Positions 57,001 through 64,000 of a stretch of 64,000 nt of DNA are shown here, one piece after another. This stretch comes from Chromohalobacter sarecensis (lineage in GTDB: Bacteria > Pseudomonadota > Gammaproteobacteria > Pseudomonadales > Halomonadaceae). The stretch lies in NCBI RefSeq assembly GCF_023061135.1, contig NZ_JAKGAN010000003.1:291068-355067 (forward strand), in the 5' to 3' direction. Positions within the stretch are counted from its first letter, which is position 1. Each line of letters begins with the position of its first letter. The position numbers and the translations under genes are program-made. The notes beneath the pieces were generated by a model, which was not told the DNA's origin, did no database searches, and saw nothing but the letters and a program-made list of their open reading frames with translations.

Positions 57001-57019
57001 CCGGCGAACCATTCGCCGG
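57001..57019 (-). terminator. Hairpin after ansA
   Basis: The perfect stem CCGGCGAA/TTCGCCGG has a three-base loop, 12 bases past the ansA stop, with only a weak T stretch on the minus strand. It may partly separate ansA from queC. Confidence 0.5.
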
Positions 57020-57030
57020 CTAGCGTGGCG

Positions 57031-58068
57031 TCAAGCCAGCGCGCTGCGCTCGCCGCATAGCGAGGTCAGGAACTGGCGCCGGCGCTGGGCCTCAGGGAGT
57101 GGCTGTGAGACCAGGTGAACGAGTTTGGTAAACGCCGCTTCGGGCGTCATGTCGTCACCGGCGAGCGCGCCGATATCCTTGAGCACATTGCCGCTGGCAT
57201 ACGTGCCTAGCGTCACCGGGCCGTGCGGACACTGACTGATGACGGCGAGTAACGTGCCGCGGCTGCTGGCGGCGGCCAGTTCGCCTGCCAGGGCAGTATC
57301 CTCGGGAATGTTGCCACTCCCCCAGCTTTCGAGAACGGCGCCGTATATGCTGTCGTCATCGAGCAGTCGCGCGACCTGGCGTGCTTGAATGCCGGGCCAG
57401 AGTGGCAGACGTATGACTGACGATGTGGGCACCAGGTTGGGTAGTTCGAAGCGTGGCGCACCGGTAGGCGAAAAACATCGCTCAGTATAGAGAACCGGCT
57501 CGTCATCGATGATCTCGCCCAACAATGGCCAGTTGGGGGCGTGAAAGCCATCGAATGCTTGGGTATCCCATTTACGCGTACGGCAACCGCGCATGAGTTT
57601 GCCACCGAAGGCGATGGCGACTTCGGTGAGATCCGTCCGAGTGGCAAAGCGCAGCGCCGTTTCGACGTTGTCGAGCGCATCGCTGTGGGGCGCTTCCAGC
57701 GGTTTCTGCGCTCCGGTGACAACGACGGGTTTGCCCAGGCCCTGCAATTGGAAAGCCAGGCTCGAGGCCGACCACGCCAAGGTGTCGGTGCCATGCAGGA
57801 CCACGAAGCCGGCATAGTCCGCATATCGCTCGGCTATGTCGCGCGCCAGTCGCTGCCAATCGGCGGGTGTGGCACTGCTCGAGTCGATGGGCGTGGTGTA
57901 TTCGAGCATTTCGAAAGGCGGTATGGCATCGCGCCGGTACATTGCGAGATGCGTGAAGGCCTGACGCAGACGCGCCTCGAAATTGTCGCCGGGGTGCAGT
58001 CCTCGAGGTCCATCGAGCATGCCCAGGGTGCCACCGGCATAGAGGACGAGAATAGTGTTGGCAGTCAT
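57031..58068 (-). CDS. ansA: Asparaginase, type I (cytoplasmic)
   Basis: This enzyme hydrolyses asparagine to aspartate and ammonia. The 345-residue protein has no signal peptide. It has the first catalytic Thr in LYAGGTLGM and the second in VVLHGTDTLAWSASSL, with GAQKPLEAPHSDALDN nearby. The length and the YAGGT variant fit the cytoplasmic AnsA class. Confidence 0.9.
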   Translation of the reverse strand: MTANTILVLYAGGTLGMLDGPRGLHPGDNFEARLRQAFTHLAMYRRDAIPPFEMLEYTTPIDSSSATPADWQRLARDIAERYADYAGFVVLHGTDTLAWSASSLAFQLQGLGKPVVVTGAQKPLEAPHSDALDNVETALRFATRTDLTEVAIAFGGKLMRGCRTRKWDTQAFDGFHAPNWPLLGEIIDDEPVLYTERCFSPTGAPRFELPNLVPTSSVIRLPLWPGIQARQVARLLDDDSIYGAVLESWGSGNIPEDTALAGELAAASSRGTLLAVISQCPHGPVTLGTYASGNVLKDIGALAGDDMTPEAAFTKLVHLVSQPLPEAQRRRQFLTSLCGERSALA

Positions 58069-58116
58069 GGTGTCACGCGTGTCTCGGAAGATAACAGGAT
58101 GGGTGCGTGGCGATCG

Positions 58117-58605
58117 TTAGTCGTCGTCTCGTTCGGCCAGTGTCCAGCCATCGGATTGGCGCGGTGGTGTTGTCGAGGCATTCTGGGCAGCGGTCTTTTC
58201 GCGTATCGCAGCGACGTCTTCGTGGCTGACGAAGCGCAATTTACCGTCATTGCGCTGAGGCTGAGAAATCAGCGGGCCCTGGAAGCGCCAGCAGCGTTCG
58301 GGCACCCAGGAGACGTGATAACGTCGACCGGCGTAATCGGCCTCACTCTCATCGATCAAGTGTATCTCGCTGCGTAACGGGAGCCGTGCGAAGAGATCGG
58401 AGTGCAATACCTCGTGATGCTCACCGATACGCACCGGTCCCACGAAAGTGCCGCGGGCCAATGCGCGTCGACGACGCGACATCCGCTCCGTTCCTTCTGC
58501 CATCCCCTTGCCGCAAAGATGCAAGGTCGTGTCGTCGAACTGTTTGACGACCCAGATGGCAATGCCTTGTTGGCGGGACAAGCGATCTTGCAACCACTCG
58601 AGCAT
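58117..58605 (-). CDS. Unrecognised protein
   Basis: I do not recognise this 162-residue protein. It begins MLEWLQDRLSRQQGIAIWV after an AAGGAG site six bases before ATG 58605. It is soluble and basic in the middle (GTERMSRRRRALARGTF) and contains RRYHVSWVPERCWRF. No membrane helices, signal peptide or known motif are visible. It lies 48 bases upstream of ansA on the same strand and 74 bases downstream of the CBS-domain gene. Confidence 0.75.
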   Translation of the reverse strand: MLEWLQDRLSRQQGIAIWVVKQFDDTTLHLCGKGMAEGTERMSRRRRALARGTFVGPVRIGEHHEVLHSDLFARLPLRSEIHLIDESEADYAGRRYHVSWVPERCWRFQGPLISQPQRNDGKLRFVSHEDVAAIREKTAAQNASTTPPRQSDGWTLAERDDD

Positions 58606-58679
58606 GCAAAGCTCCTTCGACCGGCGATAAGCGTCGCCGGGCTCGGGCGTGGGCGGCACTGAGCCCGGTGGGGCACGCG

Positions 58680-59294
58680 TTACAGGTCGTGCCCGAGAAT
58701 GACTTGGCAAATGGCGGCGAAGCTACGCGCTTCCGGTGGGTGATCGAGGTCGATCCCCAGCGACCGACTGATATCGGAGGCCGAAACCAGCCCGCGAATG
58801 ATCGGCGCCTGTTCTCCAGGTGCGGTAATCAGCAAGTGCTGGTCGCCGGATGCCTTGAGCGTTTCCACGAGATCGCCGACACGTGCGGTCTCCAGCTGTG
58901 CTAGCGACAGCGAGTGCAACTGCGCACGCGGCGTCTGAATCATGTCCACGGTGACTTCCTCGCGGGGCACATCATGTTGCTGCATGGCGATGGTGATCTT
59001 GCGTCCTCCGACCAATTCGCGAGCGTTGATGACACCGGTGAAGCGCCCGTCCGGCCCCATGACCATGAGCAAGCGCACGCCTGCCTGTTTCATGGTATTG
59101 AGGGCCTGCGAGATGGTGTTGGAGGTCAGGATGGTTTGGGCGCGCTGAGTGCTGAAGTCGGTCAAGAGTCGCGCCGCCGGACTTTCCAGCGTCAGTTTGT
59201 GGTGGGTGGCGCGCGGTTGAGCGATACCGGTGATGCCATCGAGTTCCGACAGGGTCAGCGTGGAATAGAGGCGCGGCGTGGAGGATGTCGTCAT
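58680..59294 (-). CDS. CBS-domain protein
   Basis: This 204-residue protein has two CBS motifs: about 62-105 (NTISQALNTMKQAGVRLLMV to GVINARELVGG) and about 140-190 (GDLVETLKASGDQHLLIT to GLVSASDISRSLG). CBS pairs bind adenine nucleotides. No catalytic domain is attached, so it is probably a stand-alone sensor or partner. The target is unknown. Confidence 0.85.
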   Translation of the reverse strand: MTTSSTPRLYSTLTLSELDGITGIAQPRATHHKLTLESPAARLLTDFSTQRAQTILTSNTISQALNTMKQAGVRLLMVMGPDGRFTGVINARELVGGRKITIAMQQHDVPREEVTVDMIQTPRAQLHSLSLAQLETARVGDLVETLKASGDQHLLITAPGEQAPIIRGLVSASDISRSLGIDLDHPPEARSFAAICQVILGHDL

Positions 59295-59364
59295 GATGGT
59301 TTGCCTCGTATGCTGAGCCGCCAGGCCGCGTCGGTAATCGTGTGACGAGGCTTGGCGACAGGGT

Positions 59365-59913
59365 TCACATGTGTTGGCGAAGGTCGCCACGCACACTGTC
59401 GAGAAAGGTAATGAAATGGCGGTCTCGATCATCGTCCTGACGGTCGATACGGCACCCCATCTTCATGGTGCGCTTGACGAGAATCTCATCGTAAATATCC
59501 AGCGTGACCTTGATGGCTGGCTTGTCGCCAGGCGTCAGACTGCCATCTTCGAGTGTGAAGCTTTCAAGCAGCGTCCCGCGTACACGCGTGATACCGCCTT
59601 CGGAAAGAACGCGACGTACGAAGAGCCAGCCCTCGCATGCCAGCGAGGTTTCATGGGGGCGCTGCCGCAGAAATAGCGTACGGTAACAAGCGCCCTCGGC
59701 GGCACCTTTTTCCGCCATGCTGCGGTAGCCTTCGGCGACACGCGACGCCATTGCGCCTGACTCGGCCAGCTTGCGCACGGCAGCGTTATGTTCGCGATGG
59801 AGCTGGTCTTGACGTTGAAAGCGTTGCCAGCGTGCGTAGTCGGCGAAAAGCGATGTCGAGTCCATCGTGGCTGTGGCTCCTGGGGTCGATTCGAATTGCC
59901 TATCATCGCTCAT
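59365..59913 (-). CDS. Unrecognised protein next to the flagellar block
   Basis: I do not recognise this 182-residue soluble protein. The first half is predicted to be helical (YARWQRFQRQDQLHREHNAA), and the second half looks strand-rich (FVRRVLSEGG to VTLDIYDEILVKRTMKMG). It has no signal peptide. It is divergent from fliD, across the flagellar promoter, so a role in motility is possible but unproven. Confidence 0.75.
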   Translation of the reverse strand: MSDDRQFESTPGATATMDSTSLFADYARWQRFQRQDQLHREHNAAVRKLAESGAMASRVAEGYRSMAEKGAAEGACYRTLFLRQRPHETSLACEGWLFVRRVLSEGGITRVRGTLLESFTLEDGSLTPGDKPAIKVTLDIYDEILVKRTMKMGCRIDRQDDDRDRHFITFLDSVRGDLRQHM

Positions 59914-59999
59914 CGAGGCGTGATATTGCCAGCGTCGACGGGCGGGCGTGGGACGCGTCGCCTTTCTTCAAGCAGTGAGAAATGATGACGAGCAAGGGC

Positions 60000-60026
60000 T
60001 AAAGTTTACGCAACAGAGGCCGATGT
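60000..60026 (+). promoter_or_regulatory. Sigma-28 (FliA) promoter
   Basis: TAAAGTTT (60000-60007), an 11-base spacer, and GCCGATGT (60019-60026) match the consensus TAAAGTTT-N11-GCCGATAA at 14 of 16 positions. It precedes fliD by about 90 bases and should drive the late flagellar genes. Confidence 0.85.
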
Positions 60027-60115
60027 ATGAATAACGCTCGTAAAGTCAGTCTTTTCGGCGCTAGCGTCGACGGGCCTCATGGTAAAAAGATCAACCTATT
60101 CGCTGAGGGCATGTC

Positions 60116-61498
60116 ATGCCTACGATTACTTCCCTGGGTGTCGGTTCGGGGCTGGACTTGAGTGGTCTGCTGGACGATCTGAAAGAAGCCGAGAGCGCGA
60201 AGCTAGAGCCGATTACCGAACAGCGGGCAAGCTACAAGGCCAAGCTGTCGGCGTTCGGAAAACTGGAGAATGCCTTGGACTCGCTGCGCGAGTCGGCAAC
60301 CGCGCTCAATGATCCCCAGACCTTCCAGGCGCTGAGCAGCAAAATGCAGGGTGATGCCGTCAGCGTATCGACTGACAATGCTGCCGTCCCGGGGCGTTAC
60401 CAGGTTGAAGTGAGTGCCTTGGCCCGGTCGCAGACGCTGGCTTCCGAGGGGTTCGACACAGAGGCCGAGCTCGACACTGGTGCGCTTTCTTTCAGTGTTG
60501 GCGACGAGGCGTTTTCCATCACCCTCGACGATAGCAACAATACCTTGAAAGGCTTGCGGGACGCGATCAATGCGGAAGGGACCGGCATCAGTGCCTCGAT
60601 CATCAACGATGGCAGCGATACGCCCCAGCGTCTGGTGCTGACTGCCACCGAGACGGGGGCAGCCAATCAAATCGCGATTTCCTCCGAAGAGGCCGGGTTG
60701 CAGGCAGCTTTCGGTTTTGATGCCGCCGCCCCCGAGGACAGCGACATGCGTCAAACGGTGGCCGCCCAGGATGCACAGTTGAGCGTGAACGGGATCGCCA
60801 TCGCCAGTGCGTCGAATCATGTCGAGGGGGCGCTGCAAGGCGTGACCTTCGATCTGCAGGCCACCAATGAGGGCGAGGCGGATGCGCTGACGCTCAGCCG
60901 CGACGACGGCGCGATCAAGGATTCTATCAATGATTTCGTCAAGGCTTACAATTCGCTCCAAGAGCGCATGTCGAGCTTGACGTCGTTCGACGCCGAGTCC
61001 GGAGCAGCCGGGGAGTTACTCGGCAACTCCACGCTGCGAGGCGTGGAATCGCAACTGCGGAATGCCATGGGGCATGTTGGGGACGGCGATTTTGCAATGC
61101 TATCCAACATGGGGATTTCCTTGGCACTCGATGGCACGCTGGAGATCGACGACGACGCCTTGGATGAAGCGATCGAAGGCAATCTCGACAGTGTCAGCGC
61201 GTTTTTCGTCGGTGATGTCGACGATGACGAAAGTGATGGGTTCGCCGCCAGTCTGGACACTGTGCTGGGCAATCTGCTGGATGAGGGCGGGGCGCTTGAC
61301 ACTGCTACCAGCGGTATCGATACCTCCATCGAGCGTCTCGGCGAGCGTTATACCAGTATGCAAGCCTCTATCGATGCGACGGTGGATCGCTACCGCACGC
61401 AATTCGCTGACTTGGACTCACTGGTGTCACAAATGAACTCGACGAGTTCTTACCTGACCCAGCAATTCGACAGCTTGAATTCACTAATGAACCAGTAG
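60116..61498 (+). CDS. fliD: Flagellar filament cap protein
   Basis: FliD caps the growing filament and folds flagellin at the tip. The 460-residue protein has the N-terminal D0 region TITSLGVGSGLDLSGLLDDL and C-terminal heptads (RYTSMQASIDATVDRYRTQF onward, ending FDSLNSLMNQ). The central hypervariable domains are acidic. It is the first gene after the sigma-28 promoter. ATG 60116 has GAGGG before it. Confidence 0.95.
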   Translation: MPTITSLGVGSGLDLSGLLDDLKEAESAKLEPITEQRASYKAKLSAFGKLENALDSLRESATALNDPQTFQALSSKMQGDAVSVSTDNAAVPGRYQVEVSALARSQTLASEGFDTEAELDTGALSFSVGDEAFSITLDDSNNTLKGLRDAINAEGTGISASIINDGSDTPQRLVLTATETGAANQIAISSEEAGLQAAFGFDAAAPEDSDMRQTVAAQDAQLSVNGIAIASASNHVEGALQGVTFDLQATNEGEADALTLSRDDGAIKDSINDFVKAYNSLQERMSSLTSFDAESGAAGELLGNSTLRGVESQLRNAMGHVGDGDFAMLSNMGISLALDGTLEIDDDALDEAIEGNLDSVSAFFVGDVDDDESDGFAASLDTVLGNLLDEGGALDTATSGIDTSIERLGERYTSMQASIDATVDRYRTQFADLDSLVSQMNSTSSYLTQQFDSLNSLMNQ

Positions 61499-61508
61499 GG
61501 GAACTATC

Positions 61509-61907
61509 ATGAACATGATGCGAGGCGCCCAGGCCTATGCCCGTGTCGGCGTCGAATCCGGGGTGATGTCGGCCAGTCCTCATCAGTTGATCGTGATGCT
61601 TTTCGACGGCGCGCAGGCCTCCATTCGGGCCGCCAAGATGCACATGGAAGATGGTAATATCTCCGCCAAGGGACAGGCCATTTCCAAGGCACTGAACATT
61701 GTCAATAACGGGTTGGCGGCGGCACTCGATCATGAGCGCGGCGGTGAACTCTCGGAGCGCTTGGGGAGTCTGTATGACTATATCGCGCGGCTGTTGCTGA
61801 GAGCCAACTTGCGCAACGATCAGGCGGCGCTCGACGAGGCCGCGCGCCTATTGGAAGATATCGGCTCGGCTTGGCGTGAAATCGCCCCGCAAGTGGATGG
61901 ATCATGA
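61509..61907 (+). CDS. fliS: Flagellin export chaperone
   Basis: This 132-residue helical protein binds the C terminus of flagellin. It is recognised by the N-terminal ARVGVESGVMSASPHQLIVM and LFDGAQASIRAAKMHMEDGN. It lies 10 bases after fliD. Confidence 0.93.
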   Translation: MNMMRGAQAYARVGVESGVMSASPHQLIVMLFDGAQASIRAAKMHMEDGNISAKGQAISKALNIVNNGLAAALDHERGGELSERLGSLYDYIARLLLRANLRNDQAALDEAARLLEDIGSAWREIAPQVDGS

Positions 61908-61908
61908 C

Positions 61909-62292
61909 ATGAGCAATGCGTCGGAGCGTCTGGACATCTATGAGGATATGCTCGAGCGTTCTCGGGCAATGCTCGAAAGCGCACGTCATCAGGAGTGGGA
62001 CGCGTTGATTCAGCAGCGTGCCCGCTATGTGGCCGATGTCGAGGCATTGCGGCGCGGACCTCGAGGCGAACAGCTCAATGCGCAAGAGCGCCAGTACTGC
62101 GCGCGCATGATCGAGGAAATTCTCGAGCACGATCGCGTCATTCGAGAGCAGCTCGATGCCCGCTGCGAGGAGCTTACGCAATTGATCGGTAGTTCTCGTC
62201 GTCAGCAAGCGTTGGTGCGCGCTTACAATCAAGGTCAGGGCACGCTATCGCAGCGTACGCGCCCCTCCCAGGGCACTGAAGGGCGCACGTGA
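61909..62292 (+). CDS. fliT: Flagellar chaperone FliT-like protein
   Basis: This 127-residue helical protein is named from position (fliD-fliS-fliT) and general character (ERLDIYEDMLERSRAMLESA and long basic/acidic helices). FliT chaperones FliD in other bacteria. Sequence identity in this family is low, so this is a position-supported call. ATG 61909 is one base past the fliS stop; ATG 61897 is an alternative start. Confidence 0.75.
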   Translation: MSNASERLDIYEDMLERSRAMLESARHQEWDALIQQRARYVADVEALRRGPRGEQLNAQERQYCARMIEEILEHDRVIREQLDARCEELTQLIGSSRRQQALVRAYNQGQGTLSQRTRPSQGTEGRT

Positions 62293-63503
62293 GTGGCATC
62301 ACGCCCATTATCGACACTCTGCTCCATCAGGTATTGGGGCAACGAGTCGATGCGCCTCGCACGAGCGACCTGCCTGCGCCGGTCAAGCCAGTATTGTCCG
62401 GGAATGCCATCGAATCATTGACCCGTGAAGGCGGTGGGCTTCAGCAGCGCGGCTCTGCACAAGCCGAGCTTGCTTCGGCGCGAGCCTCGGCACTTCTCGA
62501 ATCGGGCGTGCCTTCAGGCAAGGCGGGGGAGTCTGCGTCGACGCCCAACTCTTCCACCACGCATTTCAGTACCGCCGCGCGCACCATTGCCGATGTGCTG
62601 GCGCGTTTTCCCGCACCGCCTTCGTCGATTACCTCGCCACAGCCATTACTCCAGGAAGGCGAAGCCGCGCCGCGGTTGCTGGCTTCTCAGTTGCAACAAA
62701 ATATTCAAAATAGTGGTGTGTTCTACGAGTCGCATCTGGCACGTTGGCTCAAGGGCGAATGGTCGACGGCCGCGCTGTCGCGTGAACCGCAGATGGCGTT
62801 GGCGCCGCGCATGCCGGCGGCAGCAGGTCTTGCCACAGCCGAAACGCCTCATGCGGCGCGTATGGCGGACATGGGGTCGCCTACTCGCGCGGCCATGGCT
62901 GAGCTGGCGTCCTCGGCCACGTTGACTTCGTTGCGTCCAGCGACCGCTGCCAATCGTTTCGCCGAGGCGCCCTTGCTCGCCCAGCAAGGCGCTTCTCCCG
63001 AGTTGCTCTCGGCGCGCGGAGAGATGCCGGCGAGCGAACAGCGCTATACACTGGCGAGCTCGGCCTTGCAGCAAATCGGTACGGATCAAAACGATACCTT
63101 GCAGTCTGTCGTCCGCCATCAATTGGAGATGCTGGTGACGCCGTCGCTGCGTTGGGAAGGCATGTTATGGCCGGGCATCATGTTGGCCATGACCCTGCAG
63201 CAATGGTCGGGCGGCGATGGCCAGGACGCCGACAATCAGGCGCAATCGCAGGGGCATGACACATCGCCCTGGCATAGTGAGATGAATATTTCCTTACCGC
63301 ATCTCGGTGACGTGCATATCGCCCTGACACTACGTGCCGAGCGAGCCTCGTTGTCGATTTCGGCGCCGGAGGGCCCGGCCTTGGAGCGCCTTTCGGAGCA
63401 GGCGTCGGCGCTGCATGAGCGTCTTGATGCCTTAGGAGTGCAGGCCGTGATCGACGTCAACCGTATGCCAGACAACGACGCGAGTAAAGAAGGCTATGAG
63501 TGA
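62289..63503 (+). CDS. fliK: Flagellar hook-length control protein
   Basis: This 404-residue protein has a long low-complexity N-terminal part rich in Ala, Ser and Pro. The conserved FliK C-terminal domain covers about 300-400, with ISLPHLGDVHIALTLRAER and LHERLDALGVQAVIDVNRM. FliK is exported and measures hook length, switching the FlhB gate. It starts with GTG overlapping fliT by four bases. It is more divergent than typical FliK. Confidence 0.85.
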   Translation: MSGITPIIDTLLHQVLGQRVDAPRTSDLPAPVKPVLSGNAIESLTREGGGLQQRGSAQAELASARASALLESGVPSGKAGESASTPNSSTTHFSTAARTIADVLARFPAPPSSITSPQPLLQEGEAAPRLLASQLQQNIQNSGVFYESHLARWLKGEWSTAALSREPQMALAPRMPAAAGLATAETPHAARMADMGSPTRAAMAELASSATLTSLRPATAANRFAEAPLLAQQGASPELLSARGEMPASEQRYTLASSALQQIGTDQNDTLQSVVRHQLEMLVTPSLRWEGMLWPGIMLAMTLQQWSGGDGQDADNQAQSQGHDTSPWHSEMNISLPHLGDVHIALTLRAERASLSISAPEGPALERLSEQASALHERLDALGVQAVIDVNRMPDNDASKEGYE

Positions 63504-63804
63504 CACCCCCGACGAAAGGCGACGTGCCGTTGCGTTGGCTTATCAAGATCCTTCGGCGGCGCCTGTGGTGGTGGCCAAGGGGTATGGCGATGTGGCTGAG
63601 CGCATCGTTTCGACGGCCAAGAATGATGGCATTTTTGTGCATGATGCCCCCGAGTTGGTGGCGCTTTTGATGCAGGTCGATCTGGATGCTCAAATCCCTC
63701 CCACACTATATCAAGTCATTGCCGAGCTTTTGGCCTGGGTCTATGACCTGGAACGTGAAGAAGAGGCCTCGGATATCGCTTCAAAAGCGTCCACGCGTCG
63801 CTGA
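63496..63804 (+). CDS. FlhB C-terminal-domain-like protein (EscU/YscU/FlhB family)
   Basis: This 102-residue cytosolic protein resembles only the C-terminal domain of FlhB: AVALAYQ, APVVVAKGYGDVAERI, LVALLMQVDLDAQIPPTLYQ and VIAELLAWVYDL. The autocleavage motif NPTH is absent; the sequence there begins DERRRAVALAY. It overlaps fliK by eight bases. It presumably interacts with FliK or the export gate; the full-length flhB is elsewhere. Confidence 0.85.
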   Translation: MSDTPDERRRAVALAYQDPSAAPVVVAKGYGDVAERIVSTAKNDGIFVHDAPELVALLMQVDLDAQIPPTLYQVIAELLAWVYDLEREEEASDIASKASTRR

Positions 63805-64000
63805 ATTGCGACGAAGGGCTGCGGCTTATTGACGCACCCGGAATTATATAGCTTGCTAATAATTAACTTGATATGGCAGGTGCTCAATCCGACGGCAATG
63901 CTTGCCGCTCGTGGGTTACTCACCCTTGCAGCATGACTAATATCGTACTTATGGGTGAGAACTCTCATTTCTTTTTTGTAAGGATTTGTTGGTTTCCATG
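63805..64000. other. Intergenic end of window
   Basis: A CGGCAA/TTGCCG hairpin (63893-63907) and an inverted repeat CTCACCC/GGGTGAG (63919-63925, 63953-63959) are visible. AGGA at 63981 precedes an ATG that ends exactly at 64000, perhaps the start of the next gene. Nothing can be called from this. Confidence 0.4.

Noticed and set aside
60027..60161. Short frame starting right at the sigma-28 promoter end and running into fliD out of frame
   Set aside because: It starts at or before the expected transcription start, lacks a ribosome site and overlaps fliD. It is read as leader.

Overview
The window is ordinary, gene-dense, GC-rich chromosome of a gammaproteobacterium, most probably a moderately halophilic member of the Halomonadaceae (Chromohalobacter/Halomonas group). 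The reasons are the gene content and order (lexA-psrA-nagZ; tRNA-Pro/Arg/His then tig-clpP-clpX-lon-hupB-ppiD; fliD-S-T-K), Pseudomonas-like protein matches such as PsrA, and acidic extracytoplasmic proteins. I see no prophage, insertion sequence, CRISPR array or rRNA. The genus is an inference; no search was run.

Layout. 1-4.9 kb: end of a UraA-type permease, then a minus-strand block of NtrC-type response regulator, sensor kinase and XRE-cupin regulator. 5.1-12.3 kb: a plus-strand tungstate/molybdopterin block, tupABC, mobA, mobB, moeA, a fused moaC-moaD, moaE and moaA. A good sigma-54 promoter sits before tupA, with a palindrome and an IHF-like site upstream, next to the sigma-54 activator. 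12.4-17.3 kb: H-NS-like protein, RNase J-like nuclease, purU, and lexA-dinB. 17.4-22.8 kb: psrA, L,D-transpeptidase, nagZ, MscS channel, hpt and an acyl-CoA hydrolase. 22.8-29.8 kb: ppsR/ppsA divergent pair, a membrane glycerophosphodiesterase, a structured intergenic element, rraA and an outer-membrane barrel. 30-38 kb: acnB, a DUF1289 protein, miaE and a 1294-residue SARP/cyclase-like/ATPase regulator. 38-44.8 kb: lpxH, ppiB, glnS, cysS, mtnN, luxS and folD.

45-54.3 kb: four tRNA genes, then the protein quality-control block tig, clpP, clpX, lon, hupB and ppiD. 54.3-58.1 kb (minus): ansA, then queC-queE-queD with one-base overlaps, and a YkgJ-type protein. QueD is an unusual tandem T-fold form. 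58.1-59.9 kb: two unrecognised genes around a CBS-domain gene. 60-63.8 kb: flagellar block fliD-fliS-fliT-fliK and a small FlhB-C-terminal-like gene, led by a near-perfect sigma-28 promoter.

The items most worth following are the proposed sigma-54/two-component control of tungstate uptake and cofactor synthesis, the MoaC-MoaD fusion inside that same operon, the large SARP-cyclase-like regulator, the structured element near 28.4 kb, and the tandem QueD.
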